A stretch of 64,000 bases of DNA from Allomuricauda sp. NBRC 101325 (GTDB lineage Bacteria; Bacteroidota; Bacteroidia; Flavobacteriales; Flavobacteriaceae). Both the position numbers and the translations under genes were made by a program. The DNA lies in the NCBI RefSeq assembly GCF_030268205.1, contig NZ_BSQF01000001.1:168649-232648 (forward strand), read 5' to 3'. The notes beneath the pieces are model-generated. The model did not search any database and was not told the origin of the DNA. It was given only the letters and a program-made list of their open reading frames with translations. This document shows positions 8,869 to 16,323 of this stretch, in pieces; positions within the stretch are counted from its first letter, which is position 1; the number at the start of each line of letters is the position of its first letter.

Positions 8869-9735
8869 ATGGATGTTTTTAAAACCTATCACAATGTAAA
8901 TAAGTCGGATGATTCCCTAAGTTTTGGGATTTCTCGAATGGAGGACATCTATGCGAAAAGAAGTGGAAAACCAGATGAACCCCATCGACACGATTACTAT
9001 ACCATTTTAGTGGTTTTGGATGGTGAAGGGCAACACTTAATTGATTTCAATCAGCATGCCCTTGAAAAAAATCAGGTGTTTTTTATAAGTCCAGGGCAGG
9101 TGCACCAACTCACCGAAGACAAACCCACCATCGGGTATGCCATTGTTTTCTCCTCCCAGTTTTTGGTGCTCAACAATATTCCTGTCAATTTTATTGAGGA
9201 CATCAACCTGTTCAACGATTTTGCGCATACACTTCCCTTAAAGGTTGACTCCAAAGTAATGGATAGGTTTTCGTCCTACGCCAACGAAATGATAGGGTAT
9301 TATAATGGAAACGCATCTTACAAACTGGAAGCCATAGGCGCACTTTTAAAACTTTTGTTGATAGGTTCTCACAATCTTTGTTCCCTAAATCAATTGGATG
9401 TGCAGACGATGGAATCGGGCGGATCTTTGGTGCGTAATTTTAAACAATTGGTAAATCAAAATTTTGCAGAATGGCACCACACCTCATCCTATGCCGAAGC
9501 TTTGAGCATTACCCCCGATCATTTGAACAGAGTGGTGAAATCCTTGACAGGGAAAACAGCCAAGGAACACATTCAAAGTAGGTTGACCATTGCCGCTAAA
9601 CGTATGCTTTATTTTTCAGATCTATCCAACAAAGAAATCGCCTTTGAATTGGGCTTTTCCGAACCCGCCAACTTTAGTGCATTTTTTAAATCTTGCACGG
9701 GTAAATCACCCAGTTCGTTCAAAGCTTCTGCCTAA
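8869..9735 (+). CDS. AraC-family transcriptional regulator
   Basis: The 288-residue protein has an N-terminal cupin-type sensor domain (HRHDYYTILVVLDGEGQHLIDF, residues ~45-65) and a C-terminal AraC double helix-turn-helix (SYAEALSITPDHLNRVVKSLTGKTAKEHI ... SNKEIAFELGFSEPANFSAFFKSCTGKSPSSFK). It sits 90 bp upstream of a pirin gene in the same direction, so it may regulate that gene. The inducer is unknown. Confidence 0.92.
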   Translation: MDVFKTYHNVNKSDDSLSFGISRMEDIYAKRSGKPDEPHRHDYYTILVVLDGEGQHLIDFNQHALEKNQVFFISPGQVHQLTEDKPTIGYAIVFSSQFLVLNNIPVNFIEDINLFNDFAHTLPLKVDSKVMDRFSSYANEMIGYYNGNASYKLEAIGALLKLLLIGSHNLCSLNQLDVQTMESGGSLVRNFKQLVNQNFAEWHHTSSYAEALSITPDHLNRVVKSLTGKTAKEHIQSRLTIAAKRMLYFSDLSNKEIAFELGFSEPANFSAFFKSCTGKSPSSFKASA

Positions 9736-9825
9736 TATCGGATTTTCATAAAGGCTTCCCGTTTTTTCATACCGTTCAAACTTCAAGGTATGGCGAACTT
9801 TGTATCAACATAAAAAAGGAAGATC

Positions 9826-10554
9826 ATGAAAACGGTATTACACAAATCAAATACGAGAGGACATGCCAACCACGGATGGTTGAATTCGCACCATACATTT
9901 AGTTTTGCAGGGTATCACGATCCCAACCGAATGCATTTTGGGGTACTTCGTGTTTTAAACGATGACCAAGTAGCTCCTGGACAAGGTTTTGGAACCCACC
10001 CTCACGACAATATGGAAATTATATCCATTCCTTTGGAAGGGGATTTGGAACATAAGGATAGCATGGGCAACACCACCGTTATTAAAGAAGGTGATGTTCA
10101 GGTGATGAGCGCTGGCACGGGAATTTACCATAGCGAGTACAACAAAAACAGGGATAAAGAAGTGAAGTTTCTACAAATTTGGGTTTTTCCAAAGGAAAGA
10201 AACGTAGCGCCCAGATACGATCAAATCTCAATTCGTGAAATAGAAAAGCCCAATACCTTTTATCAAGTATTGTCGCCAAATGCGGATGATGATGGCGTTT
10301 GGGTGCACCAAGATGCTTGGTTCCACTTAGGAAAATTTGATGCTGATGCCACCGACACCTATACTATAAAAAAAGAAGGCAATGGTGTTTATGCCTTTAT
10401 TTTGGACGGTGAAGTGGAAATCAACGGTCAAAAATTGGAAAAACGTGATGGTTTTGGACTTTGGGAAACGGACAGTTTCGATTTTAAATCCTTGACCGAC
10501 AGTCGGGTTCTACTCATGGAAGTTCCCATGGCGCTACCCCGAATTGGTGGATAA
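9826..10554 (+). CDS. Pirin family protein
   Basis: This bicupin protein (242 residues) is of the pirin/YhaK type; some relatives have quercetin 2,3-dioxygenase activity. The first cupin keeps the metal-binding signature: H in HHTFSFAGYHDP, HPHDNMEII and E in HSEYNKN. The N-terminal KSNTRGHANHGWLNSHHTFSF is diagnostic. A redox- or electrophile-stress role is common for the family but not proven here. It stands alone between an AraC regulator and a strong terminator. Confidence 0.93.
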   Translation: MKTVLHKSNTRGHANHGWLNSHHTFSFAGYHDPNRMHFGVLRVLNDDQVAPGQGFGTHPHDNMEIISIPLEGDLEHKDSMGNTTVIKEGDVQVMSAGTGIYHSEYNKNRDKEVKFLQIWVFPKERNVAPRYDQISIREIEKPNTFYQVLSPNADDDGVWVHQDAWFHLGKFDADATDTYTIKKEGNGVYAFILDGEVEINGQKLEKRDGFGLWETDSFDFKSLTDSRVLLMEVPMALPRIGG

Positions 10555-10560
10555 TAACTA

Positions 10561-10588
10561 AAAAAAAGCCTCTTGAGAGGCTTTTTTT
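10561..10588 (+). terminator. Rho-independent terminator after the pirin gene
   Basis: AAAAAAAGCCTC-TTGA-GAGGCTTTTTTT is a near-perfect hairpin with a T-tract starting six bases after the pirin stop. The A-run on the other side would allow it to work in both directions. Confidence 0.92.
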
Positions 10589-10688
10589 GTATCCAACTAA
10601 TAGCATCCATCAATTGAAACTCTGCATTCGTCAATTTAGGTCTCCTATACTGCTTTGCCTTCTTTTAATTTGAATAAAAATCTATTAA

Positions 10689-11168
10689 ATGAACGAAAGT
10701 AAAATAGAATTATCCGGATTTTTAAAAAGAATCAACCTGATTCATAAGGCGATCATGAGCAGTCCCCTAATAATTGGAATAGTGGTTTACCAAGTATCGG
10801 ATAACCCTTATCTATTAGTTTTTGAAGCATGGGATTTGCTAATGGTTTTCGTGATTTCTGCGCTGATACTTGGTTTTTATCTAAGCGACCTGCTCTTTAA
10901 AAAATATGTATTGGCAACTTCCCCAAACGCTTCTTTAGGTCAAAAGCTTGAGAAATTTCAAGCGGCTTTTTTATTAAAAATGGTGTTTCTGGAAATGCCC
11001 GCGCTTATAAGTGCTGGAGTCTTTGTTTTGACGCAAAATTTACTCTACCTCATCATAATTGTTGGAGTTGTAGTCTACTTGGGGTTTCTTAGTCCTACAA
11101 AAGAAAAAATAATCCTTGCTTTGGATTTAAGGGGAGCAGAAAAGGATAAAATAAATCAAGCCCATTAA
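10689..11168 (+). CDS. Small integral membrane protein of unknown function
   Basis: I do not recognise a family. The 159-residue protein has about four hydrophobic stretches: residues ~20-37 (IMSSPLIIGIVVYQVS), ~44-64 (AWDLLMVFVISALILGFYLS), ~97-117 and ~120-137. They are separated by short charged loops, and the protein ends in a Lys/Asp/Glu-rich tail. It is convergent with gldC and separated from it by a shared hairpin. The ATG at 10689 gives an N-terminus with a short charged lead, reasonable for a membrane protein. Confidence 0.75.
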   Translation: MNESKIELSGFLKRINLIHKAIMSSPLIIGIVVYQVSDNPYLLVFEAWDLLMVFVISALILGFYLSDLLFKKYVLATSPNASLGQKLEKFQAAFLLKMVFLEMPALISAGVFVLTQNLLYLIIIVGVVVYLGFLSPTKEKIILALDLRGAEKDKINQAH

Positions 11169-11178
11169 TGGGCTTGAT
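11155..11178 (-). terminator. Hairpin between convergent genes, likely gldC terminator
   Basis: The perfect 11-bp stem ATCAAGCCCAT-TA-ATGGGCTTGAT overlaps the end of the membrane-protein gene. On the minus strand it is followed by TTATTTTATCC, a T-rich run, so it most plausibly ends gldB-gldC transcription. Confidence 0.7.
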
Positions 11179-11190
11179 CTAAACAATTTT

Positions 11191-11526
11191 CTATTTCTTC
11201 AACTCCAGTTTCTCTGCGAAGTAATCACAGAAATCCTTCATTGTCGCGGTCATCTTTTCGTCTTGGGTGGCCTTAAAAAAAGTATCGGCCATGGTCACCA
11301 AGGTTTGATGAAAGAAAACTTTCATTTCATCTACGGGCATATCTTTGGTCCAAAGATCGATTTTTAACGACTCTTGATTTTTACTGTCCCAAACTGATAG
11401 CATCATGGCTTTGGCCTCCTCTTCGTTCACTCCACCATCTTGCGCTGACCATTTTAATTCTTCGGGCACACGATTTTCATCCAACCCTACTTTTAATTTT
11501 ATTTCTGAAGTATGTACTACTGCCAT
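11191..11526 (-). CDS. gldC: GldC, gliding motility protein
   Basis: The 111-residue cytoplasmic protein matches the flavobacterial GldC family: N-terminal VVHTSEIKLKVGLDENRVPEELKWSAQDGG, then a region rich in DMPVDEMKVFFHQTLVTMADTF. In Flavobacterium johnsoniae gldC mutants are defective in gliding and the gene accompanies gldB. Here it starts one base after the gldB stop, so the two are co-transcribed. Its biochemical role is not known. Confidence 0.92.
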   Translation of the reverse strand: MAVVHTSEIKLKVGLDENRVPEELKWSAQDGGVNEEEAKAMMLSVWDSKNQESLKIDLWTKDMPVDEMKVFFHQTLVTMADTFFKATQDEKMTATMKDFCDYFAEKLELKK

Positions 11527-11527
11527 C

Positions 11528-12517
11528 TTATCTTTTTGGTTTGTAATTCGATTTCTTTAATATTTCATCTGCGGGCATCTCCATTAACTGCTGTAAACCC
11601 ACATCATTCTTTTCCATAAAGGCACTAACAATTTGCCATCCCATGTATCTTCCCAGTCTTGGTGGCGACTCATTGTCGAGCTCCAGTCCAAATTTTGAAA
11701 ATGGAGCTGGGTCCAAAAATTTTCTATCCAATCCGTTGTCGGTACTATAAAGTAATTCGCGCTCCACGAAATATTTCCAGATTTGCTCTTCGTTCTCAAT
11801 AGCCCAATCCATTTGTTCTTGGGTATATCCAATTTTTTGGGCATCGGTATCAAACGGAATCAGTTTATCTTTTAGATAAAGTTCTTTCCCATAATAGACC
11901 ATTCGGGAAAGCAAGGTGCGATTTCTCGGGAAATTCAACACCGTTTTCGAAAAGGCACTGGCGACATCAGAAACCAAAAACGATTTGTCCAACGAAGCGG
12001 CAATATAGTTTTGAATGCCTTCATAAAAATAATGGTCTGTCCCTAAATAATTATCCAATCCAATCAACAACAGGGTATCGGCCAAAATTATGCGATCGTC
12101 ATATCTAACATCGGAGGTCAAGGTTACCACATGCGGCACTATGGTATTCGGATAATAATATTTGATGTGTTTAAAAAGGGATTCCAAATCTTCGGTTTCA
12201 GATTTAAAATCGCCAAAAGTCTTATCCACTTCTTCAAATAACTCCACCTGTAGTGTATCTGTCAACTTTGCTATCCAAACACTATCCGAAAACTGTACTG
12301 GAAACAAATAGGGAAATTTGTTCTTTAGCACAGGAATGTCACTTGCATCCGCCGTGGCAAATTCTCGATCAAAACGGGACACCTTTAGATCGATTGGAAC
12401 CTTCGCAATCTCCTCCTCTATTTTATTTTCTTCATTACAAGCCCCCAACATTAAAATCATCGATAATAAAAGGCCAAGAAAAGATGGGATTTTAAAGTAT
12501 TTAACGAACCACTTCAT
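11528..12517 (-). CDS. gldB: GldB, gliding motility lipoprotein
   Basis: This lipoprotein is required for gliding in Flavobacterium. The preferred start (ATG at 12517) gives 329 residues with a classic lipoprotein signal MKWFVKYFKIPSFLGLL... ending in the lipobox LMLGAC. The open frame extends 31 codons further upstream, but that would bury the signal sequence. The mature part has the family features VPIDLKVSRFDREFATAD and LGRYMGWQIVSAFME. It is divergent from nadE and followed by gldC. Confidence 0.92.
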   Translation of the reverse strand: MKWFVKYFKIPSFLGLLLSMILMLGACNEENKIEEEIAKVPIDLKVSRFDREFATADASDIPVLKNKFPYLFPVQFSDSVWIAKLTDTLQVELFEEVDKTFGDFKSETEDLESLFKHIKYYYPNTIVPHVVTLTSDVRYDDRIILADTLLLIGLDNYLGTDHYFYEGIQNYIAASLDKSFLVSDVASAFSKTVLNFPRNRTLLSRMVYYGKELYLKDKLIPFDTDAQKIGYTQEQMDWAIENEEQIWKYFVERELLYSTDNGLDRKFLDPAPFSKFGLELDNESPPRLGRYMGWQIVSAFMEKNDVGLQQLMEMPADEILKKSNYKPKR

Positions 12518-12550
12518 TTTTAAGAGGACAGGGATTAAATTTACAGGGCA

Positions 12551-12558
12551 CAAAGGTA
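12551..12558 (-). promoter_or_regulatory. -7 promoter box of gldB-gldC
   Basis: TACCTTTG on the minus strand is an exact TAnnTTTG box about 35 bases before the gldB start, in the short divergent region with nadE. No TTG was found at the usual -33 spacing. Confidence 0.45.
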
Positions 12559-12583
12559 ATTTATAGAATCTAAATAGTAAGAT

Positions 12584-13372
12584 ATGCAAACAGAAAAGGT
12601 AATAGCACATATTGTTGACTGGTTAAAGGATTATGCGATCAAAGCAAATTGTAAAGGATTTGTCATCGGCGTTTCTGGAGGAATCGACTCTGCGGTTACC
12701 TCTACCCTTTGTGCGAAAACCGGGTTGGACCTTTTGTGTTTGGAAATGCCCATTCACCAAGGTGAAAACCAGGTGACCCGCGCAGATAAACATATTGATT
12801 GGTTAATCGAGAACTTCCCGAATGTTTCCAGACAAGCAGTTAACCTTACTCCTGTTTTCGATAGTTTGGTCGATGCATTCCCAAAAACCACCACGGAAGA
12901 AGAAAGATTTATGTCACTCGCCAATACCCGTGCAAGATTACGTATGACCACCTTGTATTATTTTGCTGCCCTAAAAGGCTATTTGGTCGCCGGAACAGGA
13001 AATAAAGTAGAAGATTTTGGTATTGGATTCTACACCAAATATGGAGATGGGGGAGTAGATTTGAGCCCGATCGCCGATTTGGTAAAAACTGAAGTGTATG
13101 AATTGGGCCGTGTGCTTGGCGTGAACCAAGATATTATGGAAGCGCCTCCAACGGATGGTCTTTGGGGGGATAGCCGCACGGATGAAGATCAAATAGGCGC
13201 ATCGTACCCTGAATTGGAATGGGCCATGAAAATGGATGACCTTGGTAAAACTGCAGATGATTTTACGGGAAGGGAAAAAGAAGTTTTCGCCATTTATAAA
13301 AGGTACAATTCTGCCAACAAACATAAGATGGTTCCTATACCCATTTGTGAGATTCCTGAAGGTTTAAAGTAA
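12584..13372 (+). CDS. nadE: NadE, NAD+ synthase
   Basis: This enzyme amidates nicotinic acid adenine dinucleotide to NAD+ in the cytoplasm. The 262-residue protein has the N-type ATP pyrophosphatase loop GVSGGIDSAVTS near residue 30, GTGNKVEDFGIGFYTKYGDGGVDLSPIADL and APPTDGLWGDSRTDEDQIG. There is no N-terminal glutaminase domain, so it is the short form, which in the best-known cases uses ammonia. It is divergent from gldB, as I recall for other Flavobacteriaceae, and ends at a terminator hairpin. Confidence 0.95.
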   Translation: MQTEKVIAHIVDWLKDYAIKANCKGFVIGVSGGIDSAVTSTLCAKTGLDLLCLEMPIHQGENQVTRADKHIDWLIENFPNVSRQAVNLTPVFDSLVDAFPKTTTEEERFMSLANTRARLRMTTLYYFAALKGYLVAGTGNKVEDFGIGFYTKYGDGGVDLSPIADLVKTEVYELGRVLGVNQDIMEAPPTDGLWGDSRTDEDQIGASYPELEWAMKMDDLGKTADDFTGREKEVFAIYKRYNSANKHKMVPIPICEIPEGLK

Positions 13373-13403
13373 CCAGTCAACCAAAAAACCCTAAACTAAA
13401 ACG

Positions 13404-13430
13404 AAAAAACCATAGTTTTTCTATGGTTTT
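13404..13430 (+). terminator. Terminator after nadE
   Basis: AAAACCATAG-TTTTT-CTATGGTTTT forms a 10-bp stem about 30 bases after the nadE stop. The stem ends in a T4 run. Confidence 0.75.
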
Positions 13431-13479
13431 AAGAAAAAAATTAGAGTTTTACATCGGTAAATTGTTATCTTGCTTGCCA

Positions 13480-13497
13480 CTAAATGTAAGTATTTAG
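13480..13497. promoter_or_regulatory. Inverted repeat upstream of the response regulator
   Basis: CTAAAT-GTAAGT-ATTTAG is a perfect 6-bp inverted repeat about 30 bases before the start codon, flanked by direct copies of GCCACTA. A dimeric LuxR-type regulator often binds such dyads, so autoregulation is possible. This is inference from position and symmetry only. Confidence 0.3.
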
Positions 13498-13525
13498 CCA
13501 CTAACCATACTTTAAACGAATTTAA

Positions 13526-14155
13526 ATGATCAAAGTTTTAATTGCTGATAACCACCCCATTGTGAGGCTTGGTATTAAGCAAGTGCTTGAATCTAGTTCA
13601 GATATTGAAGTTATCTCAGACGTTTCAACTACCACTGAACTTTTTGAAGCTCTAAAATCGACGACCCCCGACGTAGTGATTTTGGAAATGGATATTCCAG
13701 AAATCAACGGTATAGCTACATTAAGAAAACTTAAAATGGATTATCCTGACATCAGAACTTTGATGTACAGTGGTCAATCCGAGGATGTATACGCCCTAAG
13801 CACCATTAGAGCAGGTGCTTTTGGTTACCTGTCCAAAACCGCAGACGTGGATTACATTATTTCCGCCGTTAAAAAGGTAAGCGAAGGAAACATGTTCATT
13901 ACCAATGAACTTGCCCAACGTTTGGCCTTTGACGAGGGAACACAAAAACCACGCAGGTTCTTTAGAAAACTTTCTTCCAGAGAGGTTGAAGTGTTGAAAC
14001 TTTTGGCCAGCGGAAAAAGAAACAAAGAAGTTGCGGAAGGACTAAACCTGAATGAAAAAACGGTAAGCACCTACAAAGCACGTTTAATGAAAAAATTAAA
14101 TGTGGACAACTTGGTAGACTTGCTACAACAAGCCAAAGCTTTAGAGCTTTACTAG
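13526..14155 (+). CDS. Atypical NarL/LuxR-type response regulator with Glu at the phosphorylation site
   Basis: The 209-residue protein has an N-terminal receiver domain and a C-terminal LuxR helix-turn-helix (LSSREVEVLKLLASGKRNKEVAEGLNLNEKTVSTYKARLMKKL). Aligned with NarL, DVVILEMDIPEING places Glu54 where the phospho-accepting Asp belongs. The acidic pocket (D8), the T/S position (SGQ) and K104 (YLSK) are otherwise kept. Glu can mimic phospho-Asp, so the protein may be always active or controlled by abundance. No histidine kinase lies nearby. It is flanked by nadE and dnaG. Confidence 0.9.
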   Translation: MIKVLIADNHPIVRLGIKQVLESSSDIEVISDVSTTTELFEALKSTTPDVVILEMDIPEINGIATLRKLKMDYPDIRTLMYSGQSEDVYALSTIRAGAFGYLSKTADVDYIISAVKKVSEGNMFITNELAQRLAFDEGTQKPRRFFRKLSSREVEVLKLLASGKRNKEVAEGLNLNEKTVSTYKARLMKKLNVDNLVDLLQQAKALELY

Positions 14156-14177
14156 AAAAACCAAACTAACTTGAACT

Positions 14178-14207
14178 AATCCCGATCAGAAATGGTCGGG
14201 ATTTTTT
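14178..14207 (+). terminator. Terminator after the response regulator
   Basis: AATCCCGATC-AGAAAT-GGTCGGGATTTTTTATT: a GC-rich stem (ATCCCGAxC/GxTCGGGAT) followed by six T. It lies between two convergent genes, ending at the dnaG stop. Confidence 0.88.
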
Positions 14208-14208
14208 A

Positions 14209-16182
14209 TTAGGAAAGTACCCTGTTCAATTTAGCGTTCAACAATTTATTGAGCTGAAGGTAATTCATGATTTCCTCCAATATTTCCGTGTTGTCGCCAT
14301 TGTTATCTTGGGTTCGCTCCTGTAGTTTTTGAATTCGATTCTTGATCAAATTACATCGAAGGGTTAAAATGGTTTCCCCTACCAATTGGGCCACACCAAC
14401 TTGTTTTTCTTTTGGATAGATATCCTTACGCTCCCAATCGTGAAGAACGTATTGCTCTTCTTCCATTAAAATGGAAGAAACCTCGGCAACAATTTCCTGT
14501 TCCAAATCAGTCATAAAAGTGTTCACTGAAAAATCAGCATCTTCATTAAGGCGCTCAATCAGTTTATAATAGATGACCTTAAACTGTTCATTGGTCAATT
14601 CAATTTCATCTTCCTGAAGATCTAAATATACTTTTTCATAGACTTTAGCTTCGGTAACTTCTGGTTCAAGCACCAATTCACCATCTTCATTTTCTTTCAA
14701 GACCAAATCCTCGAATTCCTGCTTTTGGTTTCCGTAGAGCAGCAACACCTCAATGATCTTGCGCTCCAACTCATATTGCACATCAACCTTTTCAACAACG
14801 GCATCGTTCTTTACCACCTCAAAGGCCTTTTGTTCCTGCTTTACCTTTTTATTGGTATCAGCTTGAAACTTCTTGTCGATTTGTGCCAGTGTATTATAGA
14901 GCACCTCCTCAGAAATCTGCATGATCCTGGCACACTCCTGAATGTAAATTTCCTTTTGGATACGATCAGGAATTTTACTGATACTGTTCACGATATCCCG
15001 AACCGTATCGGCCCTTTTTATTGGGTCATTGGCAGCTTCTTCCGCAAGTAATGAGGTTTTAAACTGGATAAAATCTTTAGCATTTTCCTCCAAATAGAGC
15101 ACCAAATCTTCATAAGTGTTGTTCTTGGCAAAACTGTCAGGATCCTCCCCTTCAGGAAATGTGCAGACCTTAACGTTCATACCCTGTTCCAAGATAAGGT
15201 CGATACCACGTAATGAAGCACGCAATCCGGCAGCATCCCCATCAAAAAGTACAGTTATATTTTTGGTAAGTCTGTTGATCAATCGAATTTGCTCGGGAGT
15301 CAACGCTGTTCCACTGGAGGACACCACATTCTCTACACCCCGCTGAAACATTTGGATAACATCCGTATACCCTTCCACCAAATAACAATTGTCTTCCTTG
15401 GCTATAGCCTGTTTGGCAAAATTGATACCATAAAGCACCTTGCTTTTGTGATAAATTTCACTTTCGGGTGAGTTTAAGTATTTAGCGGCTTTTTTATCAC
15501 TGGTCAAAATACGTCCACCGAATCCGAGCACCCTTCCACTCATGGAATGGATGGGAAACATTACCCTTCCCTTAAATCTATCGAAAGTTTTGGTTTCGCC
15601 ACCAGCTTGTTCCTTAACAATGGTAAGGCCCGTTTTTTCCAAGAATTCCAATTGATAGCTTTCATCAAGTGCTGCTTTTGTAAAAGCTTCCCATTGATCC
15701 AGACTATAGCCAAGACCAAACTTTTTGATGGTCTCATCGGTAAAACCTCGTTCCTTAAAATAAGTTAGTCCAATGGCTTTTCCTGGTTCGGTGTCCCAAA
15801 GGATTTCGGTAAAATATTTTTGGGCGAACTCAGAAACCAAATACATGCTCTCCTTTTCACTGGCCAGCTCTTTTTGTTCATTGGTCTGTTCGGTTTCCTC
15901 TATTTCAATATTGTATTTTTTGGCGAGGTATTTAATGGCTTCAGGATAGGTAAAATGTTCGTGCTCCATTAAAAAAGCCACCACATTACCTCCTTTTCCA
16001 CTACTAAAATCCTTCCAGATCTGTTTCACGGGCGACACCATAAAACTAGGAGTTCGCTCATCCGTAAATGGACTCAACCCCTTAAAATTGGAGCCCGATT
16101 TCTTCAACTGCACAAAATCACCGATCACCTCCTCCAGTCGGGCGGTTTCATATACTTGATCTATAGTGGTTTTTGAAATCAC
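14209..16182 (-). CDS. dnaG: DnaG, DNA primase lacking the zinc ligands
   Basis: The replicative primase makes RNA primers at the fork. The 657-residue protein has a TOPRIM core with EGYTDVIQMFQRG, SSSGTALTPEQIRLI and LFDGDAAGLRA near residues 255-320, and a helicase-binding-type C-terminus. The N-terminal CHC2 zinc ribbon keeps its frame (GLSPFTDERTPSFMVSP ... IWKDFSSGKGGN), but the four usual ligands C, H, C, C are S, T, D, S. It therefore should not bind zinc there. Convergent with the response regulator. Confidence 0.95.
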   Translation of the reverse strand: MISKTTIDQVYETARLEEVIGDFVQLKKSGSNFKGLSPFTDERTPSFMVSPVKQIWKDFSSGKGGNVVAFLMEHEHFTYPEAIKYLAKKYNIEIEETEQTNEQKELASEKESMYLVSEFAQKYFTEILWDTEPGKAIGLTYFKERGFTDETIKKFGLGYSLDQWEAFTKAALDESYQLEFLEKTGLTIVKEQAGGETKTFDRFKGRVMFPIHSMSGRVLGFGGRILTSDKKAAKYLNSPESEIYHKSKVLYGINFAKQAIAKEDNCYLVEGYTDVIQMFQRGVENVVSSSGTALTPEQIRLINRLTKNITVLFDGDAAGLRASLRGIDLILEQGMNVKVCTFPEGEDPDSFAKNNTYEDLVLYLEENAKDFIQFKTSLLAEEAANDPIKRADTVRDIVNSISKIPDRIQKEIYIQECARIMQISEEVLYNTLAQIDKKFQADTNKKVKQEQKAFEVVKNDAVVEKVDVQYELERKIIEVLLLYGNQKQEFEDLVLKENEDGELVLEPEVTEAKVYEKVYLDLQEDEIELTNEQFKVIYYKLIERLNEDADFSVNTFMTDLEQEIVAEVSSILMEEEQYVLHDWERKDIYPKEKQVGVAQLVGETILTLRCNLIKNRIQKLQERTQDNNGDNTEILEEIMNYLQLNKLLNAKLNRVLS

Positions 16183-16323
16183 GGAAAAACGTTAAAATAG
16201 CTGTTAAAGGTAAATAAAAACAAAGTTTTCACGAATTGGAAATTCAATTTGGATTTTCAGATTTAGTATCTTAGAAGCATCTTACTGTTTTACAGAACGG
16301 CTGATGCCCTAAAATTGAAATTT

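Noticed and set aside
13950..14110. Histidine kinase partner for the response regulator
   Set aside because: No kinase gene lies nearby in the window; the receiver lacks the Asp to be phosphorylated.
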